Assembly: GCA_041659285.1 (NCBI GenBank)
Contig: JBAZYO010000015.1
Span: forward strand, 62,001 to 126,000
DNA: 64,000 nucleotides
Reading direction: 5' to 3'
Source: Vicinamibacterales bacterium
GTDB lineage: Bacteria > Acidobacteriota > Vicinamibacteria > Vicinamibacterales > UBA2999
The notes below the pieces were generated by a model that saw only the letters and a list, made by a program, of their open reading frames with translations, was not told the DNA's origin and searched no databases. Position 1 is the first letter of the stretch. Each line of letters opens with the position of its first letter. Made by a program: the position numbers and the translations under genes. Below, piece by piece: positions 29,801 to 38,604 of this stretch.

Positions 29801-32800
29801 CATCGGCGATGGCCAGCGACGGCGCGAGCGTCGTGAAGCTGGCCGGCGGGTTGGCCGCGACCGGCGACGTGGCCGTGTTGCCGGCGGTGTCGGCGGAGCG
29901 CACGCGGTAGTAGTAGACCGTGCCGGCCTGCAGGTTCGCCAGCGGCAGGCTGTGCGAGGTGACCGGCGCGGCATTGGTCGCCGTCTGCGACAGGGCCGCC
30001 GGACTGGTGCCGTAGTCAACCTGCGAGTCCGACGCTTCGTTCGTCGCCCACTGCACGGTTGCCGTGGACACCGACGGCGTCGCGGAGACCGCCGAGATCA
30101 CGGGCGGGATCGCATCCACGCCGTAACTGGCCTGGTAGCTGCCGCTCTGGGCCGGGAACACCGCGTAGGAGACCCCCTTGATGGTCTGAAGCGTGAACGG
30201 CACGCTCACGCCGGCGAGGGTGAGGCCCTGGATGGGCGCGCCGGCGGCGACCGCGGGGATCAGCGTGTGGAGCCCGGTGGCGTTGGCGCCAACCGCGATG
30301 TCGAAGTCGAGCAGGTTATTGCCCCAGGTGATCGATTCGAATGACGAGCCATTGCGTCCATCGAGCCAATCGAGCATCTGCTTGGCGGCAATCACCGGGA
30401 CCCCGCGCGCCTGCGCCGACGCGATGATGGCGTCCGAGCCGGTCGCACCCTCCGACGGGTTGAAGTCGGTGTGCATGTTCGCCGTGAAGGCGCCGTAGTA
30501 GCCTTCGACGCCGAGCGCGCGGTCGAACAGGGTGTCGGCGTGGTAGGCGTACGACAGGCCGGATTCGTCGGTCATCTGCGTCGCGGCCTGGTAGACGTCG
30601 ACCATGTCGCCGGCGGCGGTGGCAAACCGCATCGGCAGGCCCGAGCCGGTGAACATGCCGGGGCGGTCCAGGACCCAGGTGGCCGGCCAGTAGTAGTAGT
30701 TGGTGTCTAGCCGGATGCCGTGGTCGAGCGACACTTGCGGCTGTGTGGCGTAGTCGCTGTAAGCGATGCAGTGCGTGCGGTGGCTGGCCTGAGGCGGCAC
30801 TGACGGGAAGGCCGCGGCGAACTGCGCCAGTTGCGTGCTGTAGAAGGACGCCAGCGTCGCCGGCGTGTAGTCGGCGCACTGCGTGTTCACGTGCACGCCG
30901 AGCTCGAAGCCCTGGGCGACGTAGTTGCTGACCTGGGCGGCGTTGATCGGCGTGGTGGGGAAGAGATAGGACGTGCCGCGGATGCAGGTCCAGTCCGCCA
31001 CCGAACAGCCCGGCGCGCTGAGGGCCAGGTATTGATCGAACCGGCCGGCGGTGCCGCCGTTGGCGTGATCGTCACCGGTCATGATCACGACCGCCTTCAA
31101 CATGCGCGGGAAGTACCAGAAGCGGGGCAGCGGCCGCTTGGCGCTGTTGGTGTGCAGCAGGATGTTCCACAGCAACCGCTGTTGCTCGTCAGCCTGCGGG
31201 ATGGCGATCTTGCTGAAGTCCACCCAGTCCGGCTGCAGGTCGCCCGTCGCAGCGCCGAAGAACAGATCGTCGCTGCGGATCGGCGGCAGGCCGTCTCGTT
31301 CCTGGCCCGACCACGCCGGGTTGCCCTGGCGCGTGTAGACGATCGATCGCGCGAGGTCATAGGTGAAGGCCACGGCGTGGCCGGCGCCAACGGTGCGCAT
31401 GGTCACCGCCGGGTTCGCGGTGGCGGTGTTCGCGGTGGCATACAACGTCGCGACCGCGGTGGCGCCGCTCAGCGTATAGCGGTCGGCGGTGCCGTGGAAC
31501 TGGATCGTCTGGTTGACGATGCCGGCGCCGGGCGCCGCGGTGGTGTTGACCAGCAGGTAGGCGTTGGCCAGCGTCGAGGCGGCATCGGTCAGGCCCATGA
31601 GCCCGGCCAACTGCTTGTCCGGCCGCATGGCGACGAGGTTGCCGCCCTGCGTGACCCAATCGGTGAACATCGTGACCTGGCCCGCCGAGAGCGGCATCTC
31701 GCCGAGCACCACGACGTCGTACGAGGTCAGCGTCCCGGCGTTCACGGTGGACAGGTCGGCCGTCGCAAACGCGTTCAAGCCCTCGCTGCGGAGGATCTCG
31801 GCGAGGTAGGTCGAGAACGGATTGGACGCCGAGGTGATGACGAGCACCGGACCTCCCGGCCCCTGAGTCGGCGGCGGGGGCGGCGGCGCCGCCGTCGTGA
31901 ACGACCAGGTGTAGTCGGCCGCCAGCGCATTACCGGCCACGTCCTTGACGCGTGGGTCGGTCGCGCCGCCCTTGACGGTGGCGGTGTAGGTGGTCAGGTA
32001 GGCGAGGGGCGCCGCCGGATCGAGCGTGGCGGTCCTGGTCGAGGTGTTGTAAGTGACCGTGGCGGTGACCAGCGCGTTCAGCGGATCGCGCAGCAGCACG
32101 GTGCCGCTCGTGATGGTCGCCGCGCTCATGCTTTCGTTGAACGTCGCCAGCACGTTGGTCGTCGTGCCGATGCCCGAGAGGCCGGCCACCGGCGCGACCG
32201 AAGTGACGACCGGCTTGGTCGTGTCGGGCCCGTTGGTGGTGTTGAACACGACGTCAACGAAGTAGCCTTCCGACTGCCAGGTCTGGGCGGGGAAGGCGCT
32301 CGCGCCGTACTGGTAGACGCCGTTGGCGCCGTCAACGCCGTCGCGCAGCGCGTGCAGCGGACCGTTGTCCACGCCCGTGGTGGCAAAGTACCCGGGTTGG
32401 CTGGAATAGTGCCCGTTCAGGGCGTGATACGAAATCATGTAGGTCGTGTTCGCGGCGATGGCAATCGGCGTCGTGAACGCGACCTCCTGCCAGCCGGACG
32501 CGGTTTCGCCCGTGAAGGTCGCGCTGCCGAGCAGCGCGCCCGCGTTGGTCCACAGCTTCGCGATGTGCGTGCCGGTATTGAGGCTGCCTTTGTAGAAACG
32601 CGCGCCGGTAATGTAGCCGGCCACGTCAGACCGGAACCGGGTGCCGAGCTCCACGGAATTCGGATCGCCATCGTCAATCTTCTGGGGCACCGTGGTCGGC
32701 GTCCAGATGGTGCACGGGCAGGCCGGCGGTGGTGGCGGCGCGGCGGCGGTGGTGAACGTCCAGGTCGAATTGGCGGCCAGCGCGTTGCCGGCCAAATCTT

Positions 32801-35576
32801 TCACGCGCGGGTCGGTGGCTCCGCCCTTCACGAGCACCGTGTAGGTAGTAGACAGGGCCAGGGCGTTGTCCGGACGGAGCGTGGCCACCCGCGTGGTCGT
32901 GTCGTAGGTGACGGTCGCGTTGACCAGGCTGTTCAGCGGATCGCGCAGCTCGAACGTGCCAAGTGAGGCGCCGCCTTCGCCGACAAACCCCGTCGTGCTC
33001 GACGAAATGGTGGCGGGGTCCATCGCCTCGCTGAAGGCGGCCGTCACGATAGTGGCGGGATCGACGTTGCCGGAGCCGGTGACCGGGAACACCGAGGTGA
33101 TGGTGGGCGTGATCGAATCAGGAGGCGGGACGGTGTTGAACACCACGTCGGCCCAATAGCCCTCAGACAAGTAGGTGTCGGTTGGGAAGACACCGCCGGC
33201 GCCGTATCGATACACGCCATTCGAACCGTCCACGCCCTCGAGCAGGCCGTGCAACGGCGGGTTGTCCAGAGCGCTCGTGGCAAAGAACCCGTCGGTGCCC
33301 GTGTAGTGACCGTTCGGTGCGTGATACGAGACGACGTAGGTGGTGTTCGCGGTCACCGGGACGGCGGAAGCGAGGGTCGCCTGTTGCCAGCCGGACGCGG
33401 TTTCACCCGAGAAGGTCACCGTGGCCAGCAGGGTGCCGGTGTTGGTCCACAGCCGGCCGGTGTGCGTGCCGGTGTTCGCCGCGGCCTTGTAGAAGCGGAT
33501 GCCAGTGATGAACCCGTTGGTGTCGGCGCGGAACCGCGTGCCGACTTCGACCGCCGCCGCGTCGCCGTCGTCGGCGATGGGTGGGACCGACGCTGGGGTC
33601 CAAATGGTGCAGGGACACGTCTGTCCGGCCGTGACCGTGATGCCGACGCCGGCGGAGGGCGTCTCGAGATTGCCGCTGTCATCAAACGCGCGGCTGCGGA
33701 TCGAGACGGCCCCGACCCCGCTCGCGGTCCACGAGAACGTCCAGTTGGTGCCGCCGATCGCCGGTGACCAGGTGGCGCCGCCGTTCACTGACACCTGTAC
33801 ACCGCCGACCATGCCGCCGCCGGCGTCGGACGCCGTGCCGCTGATGGTGATGCTGGTACCGGCGGGGACCGAAGCGCCGGCCGCGGGAGCGGTGATCACG
33901 GACGTGGGCGCGGTTACGTCGGTCGATTCGGTGGCCGGCGTCAACCCGGCCTCCAAGGTATCCGGCTGGACGCCCATGTCGGCGAACAGGTTGACGGTGG
34001 CCTGCTTCATCCGCGCATCGGCCGCGGTGCTGCCGCGATCGTGGTTGGCGTCGAGACCCCACGACCACTGGATTGTGCCCGCCCCGAATACCAGGGCGCC
34101 GCTCGGATCGCGGTAGACCGTCAGGCTATGGGTAGCGGTCCCGGCGCCATAAGTTGATCCGTAGTCGAGCAGCATCGAGGTGACGTTGCGCGTCGTGGTC
34201 GACAACCGCATCAGGCCCGGCGGCGTGAAGGCGTTGGTGGGGGCTTCGTCCCACTCGTAGCCGAGGGTGCCGTTGGGCAGGGTCGCCACCCCGCCGACGG
34301 CGAGGGTGGCCACCGAGGTGTTGCGCCAGAACCGCATCTTGCCGTCGGCCGCCGGCACGGTGATCGATGTCGTGTTGCCGTCGTTGACGCGGAAGATAGT
34401 GCCCATCAGCGCGTTCTCGGGCCGGCCGCCGTCGGCGGGCGGGCTGAAGCGCGGGTCACGCCAGGTGCCGGTCCACGTCGGAGTGGCCGGGTCGATCACG
34501 CCGTTCGCGTGGGTTTCCTTATAGGACACCAGCGTGCGGTACGGCGTCGCCGCGCCGTCGCTGCTCGGTTCCCAGCGGGCCTTCCAGTACATGGCGTTGC
34601 CGCTGAAGAATCCCAGGTGGACGCCGGCGCCGCGGGCGGCTTCCACGTTGGCGCGCTGGGTGCCGGTCCAGTACTCGTCGTGACCGACTGACAGGAACAC
34701 CTTGTGTTCGAGCAGTTCAGCGGCGGCGCGATCGGTGTCGGCGCCGGCGATGTAGCTGACGTCGAAGCCGTTCTTCTCGAGCCAGCGAACCATCGGATAC
34801 TCGGCGTTGAAGACGGCGTCTTCCGGGCTGGCGGCGCGCGTGTTGAGCGGCCGGTTGTAGCTCACTTTGTAGGCGCGATTCGGGCTGACCCCGGGGCCGC
34901 CCTGGTAGAAGCTGTTGCCGCCGTACGAGTTGTAGGCCTGCCACGTCGTGTCGGCCGTCTGGAACAGCACGTCGGACTGTCCGGTATCGTCGCGGACGAT
35001 GAAGAAGATGTGACTGGCGCCGCCGTTGTCCACGCGCTCGGGCCGCGCGAAGTAGACTCCGGACACCGCGTCCGCGGGCACCGTCCACGAGGCCGACACG
35101 TTCCAGTTGCCGCAGTCAACGAGACCGGTCGCTGGGTCGGTGAGGCAACCGGGCTGCAACTGGGGCAGCGGGGCCGACGGGCTGATCGTCGCGACCCGGC
35201 GGGCACCGAAGCCGCTGTAATAGCCCATGCGATAAATGGCGATGGTGTAGTTGTTCGAGTCCGTATCGATCTTGAATCGTTGCGTCTGACCTCGAACCAC
35301 GCTGATCTCGGTCGCAAACCCCTGGATGCTGGAATCGCCGCTGCCGGTGACATCCCAGGCACTGGTGGGATCGCCGGGCAGCTGGTTCTCGCACACCACC
35401 GGGTTGACGGCGGCGGCGCACCCGCCTTGCGCCTGCATGCGCGAGGCGGCGCCGCTCAGCATGGCGAGCGCCGTGGCTCCGGCGAGCAAGGCCATGAGCA
35501 GGAGCCGCGCGGGCGAGGCCGCCGAAGCGGACGGACGAACGGAGGCGGCCGGCAAGGTCGGTTCAGGCATGGGCAT
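26841..35576 (-). CDS. Giant secreted multi-domain protein B (DMFase-beta-like, DUF4082, deacetylase-like, Calx-beta, LamG)
   Basis: A protein of about 2,911 residues (chosen ATG 35576; a GTG at 35678 is the longest option). A signal-type segment (ARLLLMALLAGATALAML) is followed by: a DMFase-beta-like domain (about 35-520, HDEYW near 297, GNAMYWK near 325); an Ig-like domain (about 555-645); two units of DUF4082 plus Big_5 (about 652-945 and 950-1232); a class I amidotransferase-like domain (about 1240-1460, starting VLVITSASNP); a deacetylase-like region (about 1490-1745, with TGDDHANGG and two later His clusters); an FN3-like domain (about 1825-1915); seven Calx-beta repeats (1918-2703); and a C-terminal LamG/concanavalin domain. 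This looks like a secreted glycan-binding or glycan-acting scaffold. It runs parallel to its paralogue giant A and divergent from the polysaccharide export genes. Substrate and attachment are unknown. Confidence 0.85.
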   Translation of the reverse strand: MPMPEPTLPAASVRPSASAASPARLLLMALLAGATALAMLSGAASRMQAQGGCAAAVNPVVCENQLPGDPTSAWDVTGSGDSSIQGFATEISVVRGQTQRFKIDTDSNNYTIAIYRMGYYSGFGARRVATISPSAPLPQLQPGCLTDPATGLVDCGNWNVSASWTVPADAVSGVYFARPERVDNGGASHIFFIVRDDTGQSDVLFQTADTTWQAYNSYGGNSFYQGGPGVSPNRAYKVSYNRPLNTRAASPEDAVFNAEYPMVRWLEKNGFDVSYIAGADTDRAAAELLEHKVFLSVGHDEYWTGTQRANVEAARGAGVHLGFFSGNAMYWKARWEPSSDGAATPYRTLVSYKETHANGVIDPATPTWTGTWRDPRFSPPADGGRPENALMGTIFRVNDGNTTSITVPAADGKMRFWRNTSVATLAVGGVATLPNGTLGYEWDEAPTNAFTPPGLMRLSTTTRNVTSMLLDYGSTYGAGTATHSLTVYRDPSGALVFGAGTIQWSWGLDANHDRGSTAADARMKQATVNLFADMGVQPDTLEAGLTPATESTDVTAPTSVITAPAAGASVPAGTSITISGTASDAGGGMVGGVQVSVNGGATWSPAIGGTNWTFSWTASGVGAVSIRSRAFDDSGNLETPSAGVGITVTAGQTCPCTIWTPASVPPIADDGDAAAVEVGTRFRADTNGFITGIRFYKAAANTGTHTGRLWTNTGTLLATVTFSGETASGWQQATLASAVPVTANTTYVVSYHAPNGHYTGTDGFFATSALDNPPLHGLLEGVDGSNGVYRYGAGGVFPTDTYLSEGYWADVVFNTVPPPDSITPTITSVFPVTGSGNVDPATIVTAAFSEAMDPATISSSTTGFVGEGGASLGTFELRDPLNSLVNATVTYDTTTRVATLRPDNALALSTTYTVLVKGGATDPRVKDLAGNALAANSTWTFTTAAAPPPPPACPCTIWTPTTVPQKIDDGDPNSVELGTRFRSDVAGYITGARFYKGSLNTGTHIAKLWTNAGALLGSATFTGETASGWQEVAFTTPIAIAANTTYMISYHALNGHYSSQPGYFATTGVDNGPLHALRDGVDGANGVYQYGASAFPAQTWQSEGYFVDVVFNTTNGPDTTKPVVTSVAPVAGLSGIGTTTNVLATFNESMSAATITSGTVLLRDPLNALVTATVTYNTSTRTATLDPAAPLAYLTTYTATVKGGATDPRVKDVAGNALAADYTWSFTTAAPPPPPPTQGPGGPVLVITSASNPFSTYLAEILRSEGLNAFATADLSTVNAGTLTSYDVVVLGEMPLSAGQVTMFTDWVTQGGNLVAMRPDKQLAGLMGLTDAASTLANAYLLVNTTAAPGAGIVNQTIQFHGTADRYTLSGATAVATLYATANTATANPAVTMRTVGAGHAVAFTYDLARSIVYTRQGNPAWSGQERDGLPPIRSDDLFFGAATGDLQPDWVDFSKIAIPQADEQQRLLWNILLHTNSAKRPLPRFWYFPRMLKAVVIMTGDDHANGGTAGRFDQYLALSAPGCSVADWTCIRGTSYLFPTTPINAAQVSNYVAQGFELGVHVNTQCADYTPATLASFYSTQLAQFAAAFPSVPPQASHRTHCIAYSDYATQPQVSLDHGIRLDTNYYYWPATWVLDRPGMFTGSGLPMRFATAAGDMVDVYQAATQMTDESGLSYAYHADTLFDRALGVEGYYGAFTANMHTDFNPSEGATGSDAIIASAQARGVPVIAAKQMLDWLDGRNGSSFESITWGNNLLDFDIAVGANATGLHTLIPAVAAGAPIQGLTLAGVSVPFTLQTIKGVSYAVFPAQSGSYQASYGVDAIPPVISAVSATPSVSTATVQWATNEASDSQVDYGTSPAALSQTATNAAPVTSHSLPLANLQAGTVYYYRVRSADTAGNTATSPVAANPPASFTTLAPSLAIADATIAEGQSGTSTAAFTITLSAPSSQPVSVAYATANGTASAGSDYTAAAGTVTLSAGTTSVVLNVTVTGDTVYEPGETFVVNLSAPANATLGDAQATGTITNDDPQPSLAITDATVAEGNAGTAPATLAVTLSAASSQTITLSYATANATAAAGSDYVAASGTLTFAPGVTSQPIALSVSGDTADEADETFVVSLSAPANATIADAEGAVTITDDDAAPSITIADASVTEGHSGTSIAAFTLTLSAASGQAVSVGYATADGTASAGSDYVAAAGTASFAIGATTTTITVVINGDTGLELNESFVVNLSGAGNATIADSQATGTILNDEGLPAMSIGDAAVTEGDSGSTNATLTVSLSEAGTQTITVSYATANGSATAGSDYVAASGVVTFLPGETSQPITIAVTADAVDEPNEAFVINLGTPVNATMADAQGNVAITDDDPTPSLAITDPSVAEGNAGTATAVFAVSMSGASSSTVTVAYATANGTAGAGADYVAASGTVTFLPGEVATPITVSVIGDTLNEANESFVVNLSAPVNATLADVQGGGTITDDDPAPTITIADLSISEGNSGTKLASFTLTLSAASGQAVTVAYATANGTASAGSDYVAATGTATFAAGATTATVNVTLNGDSLYEANETFVIDLSLPVNATLARTQATGTITNDDSLPAISITDVAVAEGQSGTTAATLSVTLSAMSAQTVTVAYATADGTATAGTDYTAASGTLTFLPGVLSQPIAVTVTGETAVESSETILVNLSLPANATIADAQGIATITNDDGTFVPGLVAAYGFNEGSGTTAADASGAGQTGSISGATWSTAGKNGNALSFDGVNDLVTVADTAALDVTRTTLMAWLRPSSLGSWRSVVLKETTNGLAYALYANDNASRPAGFVNLGSTDRSANGTATMPLNAWTHVAMTYDGANIRLYVNGVLVRTRAYAGNIITSARALTIGGNSIWGEWFAGLIDDVRIYNRALTLAEVQTGMNTPVTP
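27466..29823 (-). repeat. Seven Calx-beta repeats in giant B
   Basis: Seven tandem units of about 112 residues (roughly 337 bp each), each starting IxDxxVxEGxSG or a close variant and ending TITNDD or TITDDD, a calcium-binding-type motif. Calx-beta domains are common in large bacterial surface adhesins, where they bind Ca2+ and stiffen the stalk. Confidence 0.85.
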
Positions 35577-36032
35577 GTTTGGCTCGCTGGGCACACGTGC
35601 GCCCGACGGCTGCTCAGCAACCGCCGTTCCAGCGCCGGGGACGCCGTGCGCACGGTCCGGTAACGGCCGGGATTGCACGGTTTGTTTGCAATATCAGTGG
35701 CTGAATGCGAATTGGCTCAGGGGCGAGGCGATCGGCGCCGCGAGCTGGCGCTGATCGCGCGCCGCCCGGCGACGGCTTTTCTCGCCCCCGGGGCAGACGC
35801 GCATTCCCAACCGCCCGAATTCAACGAGGTTCGGTGTGCGGTCGTGTCGCGGTGCGAAAACCGGCATGCGGTCTTCAAAGGCGGCACCGCGCCCGCATTC
35901 TGTCGCCGCCGGGGCAGACAACGCCGCGCGCAGCCGCGCCGAAACCGCCCAAATCCCCGGAAAGTGATGGGTTTACGCGGCCCGGCCGCGGCAAGGCAGG
36001 GCTGGACTGCCGTTTGCTCAAGTGCCGGAACG
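35577..36032. promoter_or_regulatory. Divergent intergenic region between giant B and the export operon
   Basis: This region must contain both divergent promoters, but no convincing -35/-10 pair was found. It holds an inverted repeat ATTGCA-N9-TGCAAT (35672-35692) in an AT-richer patch and the palindrome CCGTGCGCACGG (35644-35655). An in-frame extension of the export permease back to 35673 was rejected because it encodes an Arg/Ala-rich sequence unlike the family. Confidence 0.45.
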
Positions 36033-36818
36033 ATGTCGGCGATCAGGGAAATCTTCGCGGAGCAGTGGCAATACCGTGAACTGCTGCTGCGCATGACGAT
36101 GCGCGATCTGCTGCTGCGCTACAAGCAGACCGTGATGGGTCTGGGCTGGGCGATCTTCATGCCCCTGGTGAACACCGCGATCTTCTCGGTGATCTTCACC
36201 CGGGTCGCGTCGATCGACGTTGGCGTGGCCTATCCCGTCTACGCCTTCTGCGGGCTGGTCGCCTGGAACTTCTTCGCCTCGGCGCTGCGCTTCTCCGTGG
36301 TGTCGCTCACCTCCAATCCAAGCCTGGTCACCAAGCTGTTCTTCCCACGCGAAATCTTTCCGTTCTCCGCGGTGCTGGTGTCGCTGGTGGACTACGGCGT
36401 GGCCTCGCTGGTGCTGGCCGCGCTGATGATCTACTACGACATCGCGCTGAGCTGGTCGATCCTGCTGCTGCCGGTGGTGGTCGCCGTCCAGGTGATCTTC
36501 ACGGCCGCCATCGCGCTGCTGCTGGCGATGGGGAATCTGTTCTATCGCGACGTCAAGTACCTGTTCGAGATCGTGATCTCGGTATGGATGTTCGCCAGCT
36601 CGGTGGTCTACCCGGTGGGCCGCGTCGGCGGCCGGCTCGGAGCGCTGCTGGCGTTGAACCCGATGACCCACATGATCGACGCCTTCCGGGCGGTGCTGAT
36701 CGACGGCACCGCGCCGGCGCCCGCCTTCGCCGCGACCGCCGTGGTCAGCGTCGTCCTCTTCATCGGCATCTGGCTGATGTTCCACGCCGCCGAGTTCGAG
36801 TTCGCGGAGAACATCTAG
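36033..36818 (+). CDS. wzm: ABC-2 type polysaccharide export permease (Wzm-like)
   Basis: A 261-residue inner-membrane permease that with Wzt exports undecaprenyl-linked or lipid-linked polysaccharide. It begins with the typical amphipathic helix (REIFAEQWQYRELLLRMTMRDLLLRYKQT) and has six hydrophobic segments, with FYRDVKYLFEIVI between helices and ALNPMTHMIDAFRAVL before the last one, as in the TagG/Wzm/KpsM family. The ATG at 36033 was chosen because the upstream extension is not family-like. Its stop overlaps the GTG of the ATPase gene by one base. It is the first gene of the polysaccharide locus. Confidence 0.93.
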   Translation: MSAIREIFAEQWQYRELLLRMTMRDLLLRYKQTVMGLGWAIFMPLVNTAIFSVIFTRVASIDVGVAYPVYAFCGLVAWNFFASALRFSVVSLTSNPSLVTKLFFPREIFPFSAVLVSLVDYGVASLVLAALMIYYDIALSWSILLLPVVVAVQVIFTAAIALLLAMGNLFYRDVKYLFEIVISVWMFASSVVYPVGRVGGRLGALLALNPMTHMIDAFRAVLIDGTAPAPAFAATAVVSVVLFIGIWLMFHAAEFEFAENI

Positions 36819-38095
36819 TGGCCACCGTCTCCCTCGCAGGGGTGTGGAAGAAGTTTCGGCGCGGTGAGCGTCACGACAGCCTGCGGGATCTCGTGCCGGC
36901 GATGTTCGCGCGCCTGGGACGCCGCCGCCAGGAGCAACCGCTCGCGCGTGAGGAGTTCTGGGCGCTCCGTGACGTGTCGCTGCAGATTGGCCCGGGGGAG
37001 GCGGTCGGCGTGATCGGGCCCAACGGCGCGGGCAAGTCCACGCTCCTGAAGATCCTGACCAACATCCTGCGGCCGAACAAGGGCCAGCGCTCGGTGGAGG
37101 GACGGATCGGCGCGCTGATCGAGGTGGCGGCCGGGTTTCACCCCGACCTGACCGGCCGGGAGAACGTCTACCTGCAGGGCGCCATCCTCGGCATGCCGCG
37201 CGCGGAGATCGGGCGGAAGTTCGACGCCATCGTCGATTTCGCCGGCGTCGAGGAATTCATCGAGACGCCGGTCAAGCGCTACTCGTCCGGCATGAACGCG
37301 CGCCTGGGCTTTGCCATTGCCGCGCATCTCGACCCCGACGTGCTGCTCGTCGACGAGGTCCTGAGCGTGGGCGACGTCGCCTTTCAGGCCAAGTGCGTGG
37401 ACCGCATGCGGACGCTGCTCACCAAGGGCGTGCCGCTGGTGTTCGTGTCGCACAACCTGACGGCGGTCGTGGACTTGTGCACGCGGGCGGTGCTGATCGA
37501 CAGGGGGGTCGTGCGATACGACGGCCGTCCGGCCGAGGCGGTCGCGGAGTTCCGGCGGTATCGGCCGGAACCTTCCGCGGCCGCCGACGGTCTTGCCGAT
37601 GCCGGGCCGATTCGCATCACCGACGTCCGCTTGATGCACCCGGCCGGGGACGCCTCGCCCTTGTTCGTGACCGGGCGGCCGCTGACGGTGCGGGTCGCGT
37701 ATCACGCGTCGGTGCCGGTGACGCAACCGCAGATCGCCATCGACATTCACAACGCCGACGGCGTCTATTGCGCCGGCATCAACACGCGGATGGACGAGCG
37801 GGACCTCGGGACGCTGGCGGGCGATGGCTACGTGGACCTGGTGATCCCGAAGCTGTGGCTGCTGCCGGGCGCCTACTCGATCTCAGCCGGCATCCTCGAC
37901 CACAACGCCCTGCAGACCTACGACCTGAAACTGCGCGCCTACCCGTTCTCGGTGCTCTCCGAGCGGCGCGACTACGGACTTGTGTATCTCGAACATGAAT
38001 GGCGGACGCCCGCACCCACCGTGCGCCAGGCCCCGGTCGCGGCCCGGCGCCGGGCCCGCGGACGCCTTGTGACTGCCCAGGAGGAGCTCCCGTGA
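36818..38095 (+). CDS. wzt: Polysaccharide ABC transporter ATPase (Wzt-like) with C-terminal carbohydrate-binding domain
   Basis: A 425-residue ATPase partner of the permease. Walker A is GPNGAGKST (67-75), the signature is in KRYSSGMNARLGFA, and Walker B is LLVDEVLSVGD, all typical of the Wzt/TagH group. From about residue 270 there is an extra domain of about 150 residues (IRITDVRLMHPAG, a VAYHA strand, DIHNADG, LLPGAYSISAGI). In E. coli O8/O9a and similar systems this Wzt C-domain recognises the non-reducing-end modification of the glycan, so it may read a terminal modification here too. The GTG start lies in TAGTG. The stop overlaps the next gene's GTG (GTGA). Confidence 0.92.
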   Translation: MATVSLAGVWKKFRRGERHDSLRDLVPAMFARLGRRRQEQPLAREEFWALRDVSLQIGPGEAVGVIGPNGAGKSTLLKILTNILRPNKGQRSVEGRIGALIEVAAGFHPDLTGRENVYLQGAILGMPRAEIGRKFDAIVDFAGVEEFIETPVKRYSSGMNARLGFAIAAHLDPDVLLVDEVLSVGDVAFQAKCVDRMRTLLTKGVPLVFVSHNLTAVVDLCTRAVLIDRGVVRYDGRPAEAVAEFRRYRPEPSAAADGLADAGPIRITDVRLMHPAGDASPLFVTGRPLTVRVAYHASVPVTQPQIAIDIHNADGVYCAGINTRMDERDLGTLAGDGYVDLVIPKLWLLPGAYSISAGILDHNALQTYDLKLRAYPFSVLSERRDYGLVYLEHEWRTPAPTVRQAPVAARRRARGRLVTAQEELP

Positions 38096-38604
38096 TTGCT
38101 GCAGACGTAATGCTCGGATCGAATGTGTCGATACCGCAGCCTACCCTCGTAAACCTGTACGGCTGCCGGATTGGCGCCAATACCCGGATCGGCGCGTTCG
38201 TGGAAGTGCAACGCGGCGCGGTGATCGGAGAGAACTGCAAGATCTCGAGCCACAGCTTCGTGTGCGCCGGCGTCGCCATCGAGGACGGCGTGTTCGTCGG
38301 GCACGGGGTGATGTTCATCAACGATCTCTATCCCAGCGCGGTAAACGACTCCGGCGAGTTGCAGACCGAGGCGGACTGGGAACTGATCGAAACGCGGGTG
38401 AAGCGGCATGCCTCGATCGGCAGCAACGCCACCATTCTGGCGGGGGTGACGATTGGCGAGGGCGCCCTGGTGGGCGCCGGCGCGGTGGTCACGCACGACG
38501 TGCCGCCCTATGCGGTCGTCGCGGGCGTGCCGGCGGTAGGCATCGGCACTCGGCAGGAACTGACCAACCGCGCGGGTGCCCGCGCAGACAGGCGGATCTC
38601 GTGA
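38092..38604 (+). CDS. Hexapeptide-repeat N-acetyltransferase (WbpD/WlbB-like)
   Basis: A 170-residue left-handed beta-helix acyltransferase. Hexapeptide repeats run through most of the protein (IGANTRIGAFVEV, IGENCKISSHSFV, IEDGVFVGHGVMF, IGSNATILAGVTIGEGALVGAGAVV). An inserted loop (FINDLYPSAVNDSGELQTEADW) sits where WlbB/WbpD enzymes carry catalytic and substrate residues. With the dehydrogenase and aminotransferase that follow, it fits the pathway to a UDP-2,3-diacetamido-uronic acid or a related 3-acylamino sugar, where it would acetylate the 3-amino group. The GTG start overlaps the Wzt stop (GTGA) and is preceded by an AGGAGG-like ribosome binding site. A dTDP-3-amino-6-deoxyhexose acetyltransferase is an alternative. 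Confidence 0.85.
   Translation: MIAADVMLGSNVSIPQPTLVNLYGCRIGANTRIGAFVEVQRGAVIGENCKISSHSFVCAGVAIEDGVFVGHGVMFINDLYPSAVNDSGELQTEADWELIETRVKRHASIGSNATILAGVTIGEGALVGAGAVVTHDVPPYAVVAGVPAVGIGTRQELTNRAGARADRRIS

Noticed and set aside
35673..36032. N-terminal extension of the export permease
   Set aside because: The in-frame upstream part is Arg/Pro/Cys-rich and not hydrophobic, unlike any Wzm N-terminus; ATG 36033 gives the normal family start.
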